64,000 nucleotides of DNA from Eubacteriaceae bacterium (GCA_902362455.1 CABIWJ010000004.1:266349-330348), one strand, 5' to 3'. Positions 17,046 through 26,671 are shown, numbered from the stretch's first letter. Notes: a model not told the origin generated them from the sequence alone. Program-made: numbers and translations.

Positions 17046-17558
17046 ATGAAAAATTTGAAACAATTAAATAAATCAGAAAGTGTTGCATATATTGGACTTT
17101 TCAGTGCATTTGCAATAATAATAAGTTATATTGAAGCATTGATTCCGATAAATATCGGGATACCGGGAATTAAGTTAGGACTGCCTAATATAGTCATTGT
17201 GTTAGCAATTTATCTTATTGACAACAAGGCAGGGATAATCATTAACATTATAAGAGTACTTGTAGTTGGAATATTATTTGGAAATGCATTTTCGATAATT
17301 TTTTCAATGGCTGGTGCTTTAGTAAGCTACGTTGTAATGATTCTTATTAAGAAAATTAAAAATATGAGCATGTTAGGAGTAAGTGTGTGTGGCGGAGTTA
17401 CACATAATGTTGCACAGCTTATTATGGCAGCTTTTGTTGCAGATACTTACAGCGTCAGTTATTATATGCCATTTATGATTATAGGAGGACTTATAACAGG
17501 CGTAATCATCGGAATTATTGCAATGCTTATCTATAACAGGTGCAGAAACATTAATTAG
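17046..17558 (+). CDS. Gx transporter family membrane protein (heptaprenyl diphosphate synthase component I-like)
   Basis: This 170-residue protein has about five hydrophobic segments and matches the Gx transporter family, often labelled heptaprenyl diphosphate synthase component I. Family segments are LGLPNIVIVLAIYL, GNAFSIIFSMAGALVSY and GVTHNVAQLIMA. The fold resembles ECF transporter substrate-binding subunits; the substrate is unknown. No clear Shine-Dalgarno is seen before the ATG, 22 bases after the NusG-II gene. Confidence 0.8.
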   Translation: MKNLKQLNKSESVAYIGLFSAFAIIISYIEALIPINIGIPGIKLGLPNIVIVLAIYLIDNKAGIIINIIRVLVVGILFGNAFSIIFSMAGALVSYVVMILIKKIKNMSMLGVSVCGGVTHNVAQLIMAAFVADTYSVSYYMPFMIIGGLITGVIIGIIAMLIYNRCRNIN

Positions 17559-17584
17559 AACAGAAATATCAGGAGAAAAAGATA

Positions 17585-18193
17585 ATGATTTCATTTATAA
17601 AAGGAACAGTAGTTGATATCGAGGAATCAAAGATAATATTAGAATGTAATGGTATCGGATATAATATTTTTGTACCATCATCACTAGTAAATTCGATTGG
17701 TAAAACGGGAAAAGACTTAAAAGTATTTACATATCTGGCTGTACGTGAAGATAGTATGACATTATTTGGTTTTTTATTAAAAGAAGAATTAGATATTTTT
17801 AAACAGATAATCGGTGTAAGTGGAATAGGTCCAAAGGGAGCACTTGGAATATTATCAACACTTACAATAGATGAACTTAAGATTGCAATTATGGCAGATG
17901 ATTCTAAGACAATTGCCAAAGCACCAGGAATTGGAGGCAAAACTGCTTCAAAACTTATTCTTGAATTAAGAGATAAGATAGATTTTGACAATCCTTTTGG
18001 AATATCTGGAGATATGGAAGAAGACACAGATTATAATAGTGATTCTGGAGTACAAAATGATGCAATGGATGCACTTATTGCACTTGGTTATTCATCATCA
18101 CAGGCTTTATCTGCAATTAAAAAGGCATATGCATCGAAAACAGATATTGGAAATACAAGTGAGCTTATCAAGATTGCATTAAAAAATATATAG
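17585..18193 (+). CDS. ruvA: Holliday junction branch migration protein RuvA
   Basis: This 202-residue DNA-binding subunit forms tetramers on Holliday junctions and loads RuvB. It begins MISFIKGTVV, followed by helix-hairpin-helix segments IGVSGIGPKGALGILS and APGIGGKTASKLILELRDK. The C-terminal domain III (DAMDALIALGYSSSQA) contacts RuvB. AGGAG precedes the ATG. ruvB follows after 34 bases. Confidence 0.97.
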   Translation: MISFIKGTVVDIEESKIILECNGIGYNIFVPSSLVNSIGKTGKDLKVFTYLAVREDSMTLFGFLLKEELDIFKQIIGVSGIGPKGALGILSTLTIDELKIAIMADDSKTIAKAPGIGGKTASKLILELRDKIDFDNPFGISGDMEEDTDYNSDSGVQNDAMDALIALGYSSSQALSAIKKAYASKTDIGNTSELIKIALKNI

Positions 18194-18227
18194 ACAATGA
18201 AAAGCGTACGGAAAGGCATGAAGAAAA

Positions 18228-19235
18228 GTGAGTAATACTTCGAAAAAGAGAATTATTAATACTGAATTAGAAAAAGAGGAAATTGCATTAGAGAATAATT
18301 TACGTCCACAGCTTTTAGATGATTATATCGGACAGACAAAAGCTAAAGAGAATTTGAAAATATTTATAAATGCAGCTAAGAGGCGAGGAGAATCTTTAGA
18401 CCATACTCTTCTATATGGACCACCGGGACTTGGTAAGACTACCTTAGCAGGAATTATTGCAAATGAGATGAATGTTAATCTTAAAATCACATCGGGACCT
18501 GCAATTGAGAAACCGGGAGATATTGCGGCAATACTTAATAACTTAAGTGAGGGTGATGTTCTGTTTATTGATGAAATTCACAGACTAAACCGTCAGGTTG
18601 AAGAAGTATTATATCCAGCAATGGAAGATTATGCCATAGATATTATGATTGGAAAGGGTGCTTCGGCACGTTCTATCAGAATAGATTTACCAAGATTTAC
18701 ATTAGTTGGTGCTACAACAAGGGCAGGTATGCTTACAGCACCTTTAAGAGACAGATTCGGCCTTATTAACAAGTTAGAATTCTATTCGCCTGATGAGTTA
18801 TTTATGATTATAAAACGTTCTGCAAATGTATTAAAAGTGGATATTGATGACGAAGGTGCAATGGAGCTTGCGAGACGTTCAAGAGGTACACCAAGACTTG
18901 CAAACAGACTATTAAAACGTGTCAGAGATTATGCTGAAGTTAAATATGATGGAATAATTGACGGAGAAGTTGCTAATAAAGCACTTGATATGTTAGAAGT
19001 TGATACTTTAGGACTTGATAATGCAGATAGAAATATTTTGCTTACAATTATTGAGAAATTTGCAGGTGGTCCAGTCGGTTTAGAGACACTAGCAGCATCA
19101 ATTGGTGAAGATACAGGTACACTTGAAGACGTGTACGAACCATATTTGTTGCAAAATGGACTTATAAATCGTACACCGAGAGGAAGAATGGTAACACAGG
19201 CAGCATATGACCATTTAGGACTTAGCTATAATTAA
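18228..19235 (+). CDS. ruvB: Holliday junction branch migration helicase RuvB
   Basis: This 335-residue AAA+ motor drives Holliday junction migration with RuvA. Motifs are [12 protein letters not shown], Walker [12 protein letters not shown], Walker [13 protein letters not shown], sensor [18 protein letters not shown] and the C-terminal winged-helix segment IGLETLA-type/RTPRGRMVT. It starts at GTG 18228. AAAGG lies 11 bases upstream, and a five-codon out-of-frame ATG reading frame (18218-) overlaps this start, so the exact start is slightly uncertain. Confidence 0.96.
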   Translation: MSNTSKKRIINTELEKEEIALENNLRPQLLDDYIGQTKAKENLKIFINAAKRRGESLDHTLLYGPPGLGKTTLAGIIANEMNVNLKITSGPAIEKPGDIAAILNNLSEGDVLFIDEIHRLNRQVEEVLYPAMEDYAIDIMIGKGASARSIRIDLPRFTLVGATTRAGMLTAPLRDRFGLINKLEFYSPDELFMIIKRSANVLKVDIDDEGAMELARRSRGTPRLANRLLKRVRDYAEVKYDGIIDGEVANKALDMLEVDTLGLDNADRNILLTIIEKFAGGPVGLETLAASIGEDTGTLEDVYEPYLLQNGLINRTPRGRMVTQAAYDHLGLSYN

Positions 19236-19238
19236 TAC

Positions 19239-19266
19239 TTGTAATTTACCCATAATAAGGTATAAT
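19239..19266 (+). promoter_or_regulatory. SigA promoter of zapA
   Basis: TTGTAA (19239-19244) and a perfect TATAAT (19261-19266) are separated by 16 bases, about 45 bases before the zapA start. A GGGAGAG ribosome site follows. Confidence 0.55.
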
Positions 19267-19312
19267 TAACTAAGCAATATAAGATATGAAAACAGAAGGG
19301 AGAGAACAATAA

Positions 19313-19771
19313 ATGTCCTCAAAAAACAATACTGAAGTAATAATAGACGGCAAAATATTTACACTTAGTGGATACGAAAGCGAGGAGTATTTACAGAAAG
19401 TTGCTGCTTATATTAATAATAAGATAAGTGAGTTTAAGCAAGATGAAGCCTATAAGAGGCAGAATATTGATGTTCAGAAAGCCCTTCTTGATTTGAATAT
19501 TGCAGATGATTATTTCAAGGCGAAAAAGCAGGCTGATACATTAGAAACAGAATTAGAGAATAAAGATAAACAACTGTATGAGATTAAACACGAATTGATA
19601 GCTGCACAGATTAAGATTGAGACAGGCGAAAAAGAGTCAGAAGATTTAAAGAAGCAGTTAAGTGAACTTCAGAAAGATGTTATAAGATTAGAGACAAGAA
19701 TTCAGGAAATGAAAGAAGTTCAGCCTAAGAGAACATCATCTGCCAAGAAAGATAAAACAGAACTTAATTAA
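19313..19771 (+). CDS. zapA: Cell division protein ZapA
   Basis: This 152-residue protein bundles FtsZ filaments at the division ring. The N-terminal ZapA domain shows VIIDGKIFTLSGYESEEYLQ and AAYINNKI, typical of the Firmicute form. It is followed by a long coiled coil from about residue 70 to 140 and a basic tail, longer than the roughly 85-residue Bacillus protein but usual in Clostridia. GGGAGAG precedes the ATG; a terminator follows. Confidence 0.88.
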   Translation: MSSKNNTEVIIDGKIFTLSGYESEEYLQKVAAYINNKISEFKQDEAYKRQNIDVQKALLDLNIADDYFKAKKQADTLETELENKDKQLYEIKHELIAAQIKIETGEKESEDLKKQLSELQKDVIRLETRIQEMKEVQPKRTSSAKKDKTELN

Positions 19772-19778
19772 TTTATTA

Positions 19779-19834
19779 TAGCCGGACAGTTATGGAATAG
19801 GTGAGAATTCCTTGTGTTCGGCTAAATATTTTAT
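19779..19834 (+). terminator. Intrinsic terminator after zapA
   Basis: TAGCCGGACA (19779-19788) pairs with TGTTCGGCTA (19815-19824) with one wobble. An inner GGAAT/ATTCC stem lies in its loop, and the T-rich run AATATTTTATT follows. Confidence 0.75.
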
Positions 19835-19859
19835 TCTTAATGATGCATAATAGATAACA

Positions 19860-20002
19860 GTGTGAAAAATGCAGATTGATAACTGATTTTTCGCACAGCT
19901 AAATGTGTCGCAGACACCACAAATAGCAGCTATCGCAGAGCCAAATCTGACATTTGGCTTGTGATTCTTACGACACTTTGTGTCTGTGAAATGGAGAATG
20001 GT
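19860..20002 (+). repeat. Shine-Dalgarno-proximal structured repeat, copy A (SDR-A)
   Basis: This stretch holds a chain of small hairpins ending at the ribosome site of the next gene. GTGTGAAAAAT (19860-19870) pairs with ATTTTTCGCAC (19886-19896); GTGTC/GACAC closes a 3-base loop at 19905-19917; AGCCAAAT/ATTTGGCT pairs at 19939-19959; GACAC/GTGTC pairs at 19972-19984. Its 3' half (19933-19961) is 28 of 29 identical to SDR-C, and its 5' half resembles SDR-B and SDR-D around CACAGCTA. It overlaps the apparent upstream extension of the U32 gene. Confidence 0.75.
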
Positions 20003-22192
20003 ATGAAAAATAATATAGAAATTTTAGCTCCGGCAGGGTCACTAGATACCTTGTATGCAGGGATAAATGCAGGAGCTGATGCAATATATATCGGTGGAAC
20101 TAAATTCGGTGCAAGAGCCTATGCTGACAATCCGGACGAATATAATTTACTACAGGCAATAGATTATGTCCATTTTAATAACAGGAAAATATATCTGACA
20201 GTTAATACGCTTATAAAGAATAACGAGATAGAAGAACAGCTCTATGACTATATTTATCCTTTATACAAACAGGGATTAGATGCGGTAATTGTACAGGACT
20301 TAGGTGTTTTTGAATTTATAAGGAATAATTTTAGAGACTTAGATATACATGCAAGCACACAGATGGCTGTTTCAGGAGTTGAAAGTGCTAAGCTGCTAAA
20401 GAAAATGGGTGCAAGCAGGGTTGTAACTGCCAGAGAATTATCACTTATGGAACTTAATAATATTCATAATAATGTGGATATTGAAATTGAGAGTTTTATA
20501 CATGGCGCAATGTGTTACAGTTATTCAGGAATGTGTCTCTTTAGCAGTATGATTGGTGGCAGGAGCGGAAACAGGGGAAGATGTGCAGGGCCTTGCAGAC
20601 AGCCATATGAAGTATATATGGGCAGAAAACGTATTAATAACGAAAACAATCTGTATGCATTAAGCCTTAGGGATATGAACACGTTAGAGATAATACCTGA
20701 GATTATAGATTCTGGAGTATTTTCATTAAAGATTGAGGGAAGAATGAAAAGCCCTGAATATTGTGCGGGAGTTGTATCAATATATCGTAAATATGTAGAC
20801 TTATTCTTTGAAAAAGGTAAGGATAACTATAGAATTGATAAAAACGATATGAGAAATTTATCAGATTTATATAGTAGAAGTGGTTCGACAACAGGTTATT
20901 ATAAGACACATAATTCCAGAAATATGATTTCTCTTCAGAAACCAGCATATAAGACTGAAAATATGGATTTTATAAATGAAATTAATTCTAGATACTGTAA
21001 TGGCAGAAGATACAAAAATGTTAATGCAGACATTAAATTAAAATCCGGCAAAAATGCAATATTGACAATTTATACAGATGATATGTCTGTAACTGAAACA
21101 GGTAATAAGGTTGATGATGCACTTAACAGACCAATTGATAAAGAAAATGTAATAAAGCAGTTAAATAAGACAGGTGAATCTTTACTTAAATTTCAAAAAA
21201 TAAACATAGAAATGGACGATAATATATTTATACCTGTTAAACAACTTAATGAATTAAGAAGAAGTACTGTTACAAAATTTGAAGAGGAATTCTTAGCCGG
21301 ATATAGAAAAAATATAGATAATTACAATTGTGATTGCGCAGGCAACTATAAGGAGAAAGTCACAGATAAACCGGACATTAAAGATGTTAATACTAATATT
21401 ATCTGTATGATTTATTCTAATGAGCAGTTATCAGCAGTTTTAGAACAGCCTGAAATTAAAGATATATATGTGTGTACAGATATGTTAGATACAGATGAAT
21501 GTATAGAGGCTGTAAATAAGGTTAGTGATAATGGTAAATCACCTTATATTGTTCTTCCTGCCGTATTCAGACAGAAAGATAAGGCATATATAGATAATCT
21601 TTTAAAAAAAATATCTGGTAGAATATCAGGTGTTGTGATTAAAAATATAGATGAATTAGGTTATGCAGATGAGAAATTAATAGAAAATATTTATATAGAT
21701 AATTCACTATATTCATTTAATGACTATGCCTATGAATATTTTAAAAAAATGAAGGCTAAGAGGATAACACTTCCTTTTGAATTGAATTATAAGGAACTTA
21801 GAAGGCTTGCAAAAGAAGACAATGAATTAGTGGTCTATGGTAAGATTCCTCTTATGATAACGGCTAATTGCATTAATAACACATTTAGTGGTTGTGACAG
21901 AAAGGCCAAAGATGTTGAGATAAAAGACAGACTTGGAATTAATTTCAATGTATTTAACTGTTGTAATTTCTGTTATAATATTATTTTTAATAATGTACCA
22001 CTTTCTCTTTTAGACAGGCAAAATAAGATAAAATGTATTAATACTGCTAATTTAAGGCTTAATTTTACAACTGAAGACTATAAGCAGACTAAATACATTC
22101 TTGAAAAATACGTAAAAGTATTTTATTATAATGAGTATTCAGATGAAATTAAAGAATTTACCCGCGGCCATTTTAATCGCGGAGTTGAATAA
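20003..22192 (+). CDS. U32 family peptidase (RlhA/YrrO-type, long form)
   Basis: This 729-residue protein belongs to the U32 peptidase family. Members include RlhA, needed for hydroxylation of a 23S rRNA cytidine, and tRNA hydroxylation proteins, so an RNA-modification role is more likely than proteolysis. It starts with EILAPAGSLDTLYAGINAGADAIY and has the family signature IESFIHGAMCYSYSGMC with the following GNRGRCAGPCRQPY cysteines. The length and C-terminal extension match the long U32 form. The start at 20003 follows GGAG, which lies at the 3' end of SDR-A; an upstream in-frame ATG (19961) lies within the repeat and is probably not used. Confidence 0.88.
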   Translation: MKNNIEILAPAGSLDTLYAGINAGADAIYIGGTKFGARAYADNPDEYNLLQAIDYVHFNNRKIYLTVNTLIKNNEIEEQLYDYIYPLYKQGLDAVIVQDLGVFEFIRNNFRDLDIHASTQMAVSGVESAKLLKKMGASRVVTARELSLMELNNIHNNVDIEIESFIHGAMCYSYSGMCLFSSMIGGRSGNRGRCAGPCRQPYEVYMGRKRINNENNLYALSLRDMNTLEIIPEIIDSGVFSLKIEGRMKSPEYCAGVVSIYRKYVDLFFEKGKDNYRIDKNDMRNLSDLYSRSGSTTGYYKTHNSRNMISLQKPAYKTENMDFINEINSRYCNGRRYKNVNADIKLKSGKNAILTIYTDDMSVTETGNKVDDALNRPIDKENVIKQLNKTGESLLKFQKINIEMDDNIFIPVKQLNELRRSTVTKFEEEFLAGYRKNIDNYNCDCAGNYKEKVTDKPDIKDVNTNIICMIYSNEQLSAVLEQPEIKDIYVCTDMLDTDECIEAVNKVSDNGKSPYIVLPAVFRQKDKAYIDNLLKKISGRISGVVIKNIDELGYADEKLIENIYIDNSLYSFNDYAYEYFKKMKAKRITLPFELNYKELRRLAKEDNELVVYGKIPLMITANCINNTFSGCDRKAKDVEIKDRLGINFNVFNCCNFCYNIIFNNVPLSLLDRQNKIKCINTANLRLNFTTEDYKQTKYILEKYVKVFYYNEYSDEIKEFTRGHFNRGVE

Positions 22193-22273
22193 CCAGATTA
22201 AGATACCTGAATGTTTTGAACAGAACATTTGATATATTAATCCATATAAGAATGACAATGGAGAAAATCAGAT

Positions 22274-23692
22274 ATGAATAATTTATTTATTGGAATCTCA
22301 AAATACCTGTTTATAATTTTAATGGCATTTTTTGTATTCTTTAGTTTTATTGTTTTGGCAGACAATAAGAAACGTTCGCATAAAGCAGCTTTATTTATAC
22401 AGACAATGATGATGTTTATATTACATCTGGCAGCATATATAGTTATTTTTATTAATACTGAGAATAATACAATGATTATATTCTATGGTGCACAGGTAAT
22501 CTTTTTAGTAATATTTAGGGGATTACATGATGTGTTTTATGAGAAAGATTATAACAAAGGTCTTCTAAATGATGTATGTATGTTTTTATGTATAAGTTTT
22601 ATAATGCTTACAAGACTTGATTATTCGAAAGCTATTAAGCAGTTTCTTATCGTATGCGTGGCATCAGTAGTGGCAATTATAATTCCTGTTATTATTAAGA
22701 AATACAAAAATATTGTAAATCTTACATACGTATATTGTTTTGCAGGGGTGGCATTTTTAGCAATAGTATTAGTTATAGGACAGATTACGGGTGGTGCAAA
22801 ATTGTCAGTCTCATTAGCAGGCTTTTCATTCCAGCCATCGGAATTCGTTAAGATTTTATATGTATTTTTCATAGCAGCACTTCTTAATAAAAGCACAAGC
22901 TTCTTAAGAGTATGTCTATCGGCAATATTTGCAGGACTACATGTTATAATTTTAGTTTTATCAACAGATTTAGGTAGTGCACTTATATTCTTTATTGTAT
23001 ATGTTGTGATGATATATGTTGCAACGTGTAAAATCAGATATTTATTTGCTGGAGGAATTGGCGGCTGTGCAGCAGCATTAGTTGCTTATAAATTATTTTC
23101 GCATATAAGAATAAGAGTAGCAGCATATTTAAATCCATGGGCATTCATAGAGACAGGTGGATATCAGGTGGCACAGTCATTATTTGCAATAGGGACAGGT
23201 GGATTCTTAGGACTTGGATTATATAAAGGTCTGCCTAAATCAGTTCCGCTTGTAGAACAGGACTTTATGTTTTCAGCCATATCAGAAGAGTTAGGCGGCT
23301 TCTTTGGAATATGCCTTATCTTCTTATATATGTCATGTTTTATATGTATGATAAAGATTGCAATGAAACAGGAAGTTTTATTCTATAAACTTGTGGGAGT
23401 TGGTTTAGCAGTTACATATGCAGTACAGACAATTCTTACAATCGGTGGTGCGATTAAATTCATTCCGTCAACAGGTGTTACATTACCGCTCATAAGTTAT
23501 GGTGGAAGTTCAGTTCTTTGCACAATGATTATGTTCGCTATATTCCAGGGACTTGTAGTACATGCGGAATATGAAGAAAAACAGACATCAGAAAGGATGA
23601 TGACAGAAGATTTTAAATTTGTGGGTGATACGGAATCACTTAAGGCAGTTAAGAAATCGAGCAGGAACAAGAAAAAGAAGAGAAATATGTAG
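22274..23692 (+). CDS. SEDS family peptidoglycan glycosyltransferase (FtsW/RodA/SpoVE)
   Basis: This 472-residue multi-pass membrane protein polymerises glycan strands from lipid II. Family hallmarks are FQPSEFVKILYVFFIA, STDLGSALIFF, the conserved WKGL-like LGLGLYKGLPKSVPLVEQDFMFSAISEELG segment and the C-terminal IKFIPSTGVTLPLISYGGSSV. It has a basic C-terminal tail. GGAGA precedes the ATG. A class B PBP follows after 39 bases, so the two probably act as a SEDS-bPBP pair; a second pair (PBP2 and RodA) is in the 56-62 kb operon. Confidence 0.93.
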   Translation: MNNLFIGISKYLFIILMAFFVFFSFIVLADNKKRSHKAALFIQTMMMFILHLAAYIVIFINTENNTMIIFYGAQVIFLVIFRGLHDVFYEKDYNKGLLNDVCMFLCISFIMLTRLDYSKAIKQFLIVCVASVVAIIIPVIIKKYKNIVNLTYVYCFAGVAFLAIVLVIGQITGGAKLSVSLAGFSFQPSEFVKILYVFFIAALLNKSTSFLRVCLSAIFAGLHVIILVLSTDLGSALIFFIVYVVMIYVATCKIRYLFAGGIGGCAAALVAYKLFSHIRIRVAAYLNPWAFIETGGYQVAQSLFAIGTGGFLGLGLYKGLPKSVPLVEQDFMFSAISEELGGFFGICLIFLYMSCFICMIKIAMKQEVLFYKLVGVGLAVTYAVQTILTIGGAIKFIPSTGVTLPLISYGGSSVLCTMIMFAIFQGLVVHAEYEEKQTSERMMTEDFKFVGDTESLKAVKKSSRNKKKKRNM

Positions 23693-23731
23693 AAAAATAT
23701 TTAATATTCATATAAGGATTGGTTTCGAATT

Positions 23732-25213
23732 ATGAAGAAAGAAAAACGAAATAATAAAAACGACAAAATAGCAGAAATTAAGGATAATAGAAAGAAGAAA
23801 ACTAAGAATTCCAACCGACAGATAATGGTTGTAACATATTTATTTCTTCTGTTGTTTGCGGGAATGATAGGATATTTTGTTAAATTTCAGGTTAAAGATA
23901 GTGATGAAGTAATTAACAATAACTATAATAACCGCCAGGAAGTGTTAGAAGAATCGGTTATAAGAGGAAGCATTTTAAGTGATGATGGTCAGGTGCTTGC
24001 ACATACAATTGTAAGTGCTGACGGGACTGAAATAAGAAGTTATCCATATGGAACATTATTTGCTCATTCGGTAGGCTTTTCAACACATGGCAAAACAGGC
24101 GTTGAACTCATGGCTAATTATAAATTACTTACATCAAATGAACCGATAAATGAAATCGCTGAAAATGATTTGAAAGGTGATAAACATATTGGTGATAATG
24201 TAACTACGTCATTAAATATTAATCTGACTAAAGTTGCATATAATGCTTTAGAGGATAACCAGGGTGCGATTATTGCGATTGAACCATCTACAGGTAAGAT
24301 AATTACAATGGTTTCAAAACCTGATTTTGATCCGAATACAATTGATTCAATATACGATACTTTAGTGGCAGACAACAGTAATTCCAATCTGCTTAACAGG
24401 GCAACTAACGGATTATATACTCCTGGTTCTACATTTAAGTTATTTACACTTATAGAATATATACGTGAGAATCCTGATTATTCAAACTATACATTTAATT
24501 GTAAAGGAAGTATTACGCAAGAGGATCATACGATTCACTGTGCAGGTGGAAGATGGCATGGTAACGAGGACCTTAAAGATTCATTTGCTAATTCATGTAA
24601 CAGTTCATTTGTTAATCTTGGACTTACACTTGACAGGGCAAAATTCAAGAAATTATGTGAAAGCCTTTTCTTTAATAATGATTTACCGCTTAGCATGTCA
24701 TATAAGAACAGTCAGTTTTCGTTAGACGAGACGTCATCGACATTTGAGACAATGCAGACAGTTATTGGTCAGGGTAAGACTTTGGTAACACCAATTCATC
24801 TTGCAATGATTGCATCAGCTATTGCAAATGATGGAGTTTTGATGAAACCATATATGATTACTAGTGTAGAAAATTATCTTGGAACATCAGTTAAAAAATA
24901 TTCACCTGAAAAGGCGCAGAATTTATTCGAGAAACCAGAAGTTGATGTATTAAAAGAATTTCTTCGTGCTGTAGTAACACAAGGTACTGGTACTAAGTTA
25001 AAATCAGATTTATACACAGCATATGGTAAGACAGGTACAGCTCAGATTAATGATGGCAGCCAGTCTAATTCGTTATTTATGGGGTACGCTGAAAATGAAG
25101 GTAAGAAACTTGCCATATGTGTTGTCCTTGAGGATATGCCGGAGGGTTCAACACCTGCTGTTCCTGTTGCAAAAGCTGTATTTGATGAGTACTTTTCTAA
25201 GGAAGCCAATTAA
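23732..25213 (+). CDS. Class B penicillin-binding protein (transpeptidase)
   Basis: This 493-residue protein cross-links peptidoglycan outside the membrane. A basic N-terminus (residues 1-29) and one membrane segment (about 31-51) are followed by a short dimerisation region and a transpeptidase domain. Active-site motifs are SxxK in TPGSTFKLF, SxN in FANSCNSSF and KTG in YGKTGTAQ. It is short, like the PbpA type that pairs with an adjacent FtsW/RodA gene, as here. It follows the SEDS gene. Confidence 0.93.
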   Translation: MKKEKRNNKNDKIAEIKDNRKKKTKNSNRQIMVVTYLFLLLFAGMIGYFVKFQVKDSDEVINNNYNNRQEVLEESVIRGSILSDDGQVLAHTIVSADGTEIRSYPYGTLFAHSVGFSTHGKTGVELMANYKLLTSNEPINEIAENDLKGDKHIGDNVTTSLNINLTKVAYNALEDNQGAIIAIEPSTGKIITMVSKPDFDPNTIDSIYDTLVADNSNSNLLNRATNGLYTPGSTFKLFTLIEYIRENPDYSNYTFNCKGSITQEDHTIHCAGGRWHGNEDLKDSFANSCNSSFVNLGLTLDRAKFKKLCESLFFNNDLPLSMSYKNSQFSLDETSSTFETMQTVIGQGKTLVTPIHLAMIASAIANDGVLMKPYMITSVENYLGTSVKKYSPEKAQNLFEKPEVDVLKEFLRAVVTQGTGTKLKSDLYTAYGKTGTAQINDGSQSNSLFMGYAENEGKKLAICVVLEDMPEGSTPAVPVAKAVFDEYFSKEAN

Positions 25214-25222
25214 TAATTTATA

Positions 25223-25251
25223 TTGCATAGAATTAATTATTGAGTTATACT
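25223..25251 (+). promoter_or_regulatory. SigA promoter of the Nudix gene
   Basis: TTGCAT (25223-25228) and TATACT (25246-25251) are separated by exactly 17 bases, about 46 bases upstream of the Nudix start, which has CAGGAGG. Confidence 0.5.
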
Positions 25252-25297
25252 AATATCAGTTCTGTTAGGACACACCAATTATACAGGAGGGATTGCA

Positions 25298-25750
25298 ATG
25301 ATTGAAGCAACGAGCTGTGGCGGTGTGGTTATATTTCGAGGCAAGATATTACTTTTATACAAGAATTATAAGAATAAGTATGAAGGCTGGGTATTGCCAA
25401 AAGGAACCGTAGAAGAAGGCGAAGAATATAATGAAACAGCACTTCGGGAGGTTCGCGAAGAAACAGGTGTTAGTGCGTCTATTATTAAATATGTTGGGAA
25501 GAGTCAGTACTCTTTCACTACACCACAAGACATTGTTGACAAAAGTGTACACTGGTATTTGATGATGGCAGATAGCTATTACAGCAAACCACAACGTGAG
25601 GAATACTTTTTAGATTCAGGATATTATAAATTTTATGAAGCATATCATCTGCTTAAATTTGCCAATGAGAAGCAGATTTTAGAAAAAGCATATAATGAAT
25701 ACCTTGATTTAAAGAAGAGTAACTTATGGGGAAGTAAGAAGTATTTCTAA
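25298..25750 (+). CDS. Nudix hydrolase
   Basis: This 150-residue protein is a Nudix-family pyrophosphohydrolase. The full Nudix box G-x5-E-x7-REV-x-EE-x-GV is present at residues 36-58, so it should be catalytically competent with magnesium. The substrate cannot be told from sequence; the NWVLPKG-like WVLPKGTVEEGE start resembles diadenosine polyphosphate or nucleotide-cleaning types. CAGGAGG precedes the ATG and a hairpin follows the stop. Confidence 0.9.
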   Translation: MIEATSCGGVVIFRGKILLLYKNYKNKYEGWVLPKGTVEEGEEYNETALREVREETGVSASIIKYVGKSQYSFTTPQDIVDKSVHWYLMMADSYYSKPQREEYFLDSGYYKFYEAYHLLKFANEKQILEKAYNEYLDLKKSNLWGSKKYF

Positions 25751-25765
25751 TATATACCAAGTTTT

Positions 25766-25799
25766 AGGTGAATAATCTCAGGGTTATTCATCTTTATTT
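25766..25799 (+). terminator. Hairpin terminator after the Nudix gene
   Basis: GGTGAATAA (25767-25775) pairs with TTATTCATC (25784-25792) around an 8-base loop, followed by TTTATTTA. It ends just before the queH ribosome site. Confidence 0.65.
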
Positions 25800-25814
25800 A
25801 TAATGGAGATTAAT

Positions 25815-26444
25815 ATGAATAAAATTAACTATCAAAAGATACTGGATAAGACAATTGAAGAAATATCTGCATCAGACAAGGTTCCGACTCTGTTGCTTCA
25901 TAGTTGTTGTGCACCTTGCAGCAGTTATGTTTTAGAATATCTGTCACAGTTTTTTTCTATTGCTGTTCTGTATTATAATCCTAATATTTTTCCGAAAGAA
26001 GAATATGAATACAGAATCAGTGAACAGCAGAAACTTATAGATGAACTGCCAGTAAAGAATAAGATAACTCTTATTAGTACAGAGTATGAGCCAGAGAAGT
26101 TCTATAAAGCGGTAAAAGGACATGAAAATGATATGGAGGGCGGAGAACGTTGCTTCATATGTTATGAGTTGAGATTAAGGGAAGCGGCAAGATATGCGAT
26201 TGATGGCAAGTTTGATTATTTTACTACCACATTATCGATTAGTCCTATGAAGAATGCTGATAAATTAAATGAAATCGGTAAGACAATATCAGAAGAATGT
26301 GGTATACCATATCTGTATTCGGATTTTAAGAAAAGAAATGGATATAAGCGTTCAGTTGAGCTTTCTAAGGAGTATGGATTATACCGCCAGAATTATTGTG
26401 GATGTGTATATTCTAAAACTATTGAATCTACTCAAAAGATGTGA
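25815..26444 (+). CDS. queH: Epoxyqueuosine reductase QueH
   Basis: This 209-residue enzyme performs the last step of queuosine synthesis in tRNA, reducing epoxyqueuosine. The DUF208/QueH cysteine pattern is complete: LLHSCCAPCSSYV near the N-terminus (adjacent CC plus CxxC), GERCFICYELRL in the middle and YCGCVYS at the end. I chose ATG 25815 because GGAGA is six to ten bases upstream; the ATG at 25803 is itself part of that site. Confidence 0.93.
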   Translation: MNKINYQKILDKTIEEISASDKVPTLLLHSCCAPCSSYVLEYLSQFFSIAVLYYNPNIFPKEEYEYRISEQQKLIDELPVKNKITLISTEYEPEKFYKAVKGHENDMEGGERCFICYELRLREAARYAIDGKFDYFTTTLSISPMKNADKLNEIGKTISEECGIPYLYSDFKKRNGYKRSVELSKEYGLYRQNYCGCVYSKTIESTQKM

Positions 26445-26494
26445 TATTATTATGATAATTTGAACTTTATTTTAAATGAATAGGAGGGAATATT

Positions 26495-26671
26495 GTGTCT
26501 CTTTCAGAAGGAATAATATATTATATATTTTCATTTGTGTTAACACTTGCATTCGTTCTGTGTGGTTGTTTCATTGGAACTACACTCAGAAAAAGAAAGA
26601 ATCTCAAATTAGCTAATATAGATTCGGACAACACATCTGTTAATGCTGATGAGATGACAGAAGAAAAATAG
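26495..26671 (+). CDS. Small single-pass membrane protein (58 aa), unknown function
   Basis: An open frame from GTG 26495 to TAG 26671 follows a near-perfect Shine-Dalgarno AGGAGGG at 26482-26488 with 6-base spacing. The product has one hydrophobic segment (about residues 7-29, containing CGC), then a basic patch LRKRKNLKL and an acidic tail, fitting an N-out, C-in membrane protein. It lies 51 bases after queH and 40 before alaS. I do not recognise the family. The strong ribosome site and orderly membrane topology make it a likely real gene. Confidence 0.65.
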   Translation: MSLSEGIIYYIFSFVLTLAFVLCGCFIGTTLRKRKNLKLANIDSDNTSVNADEMTEEK

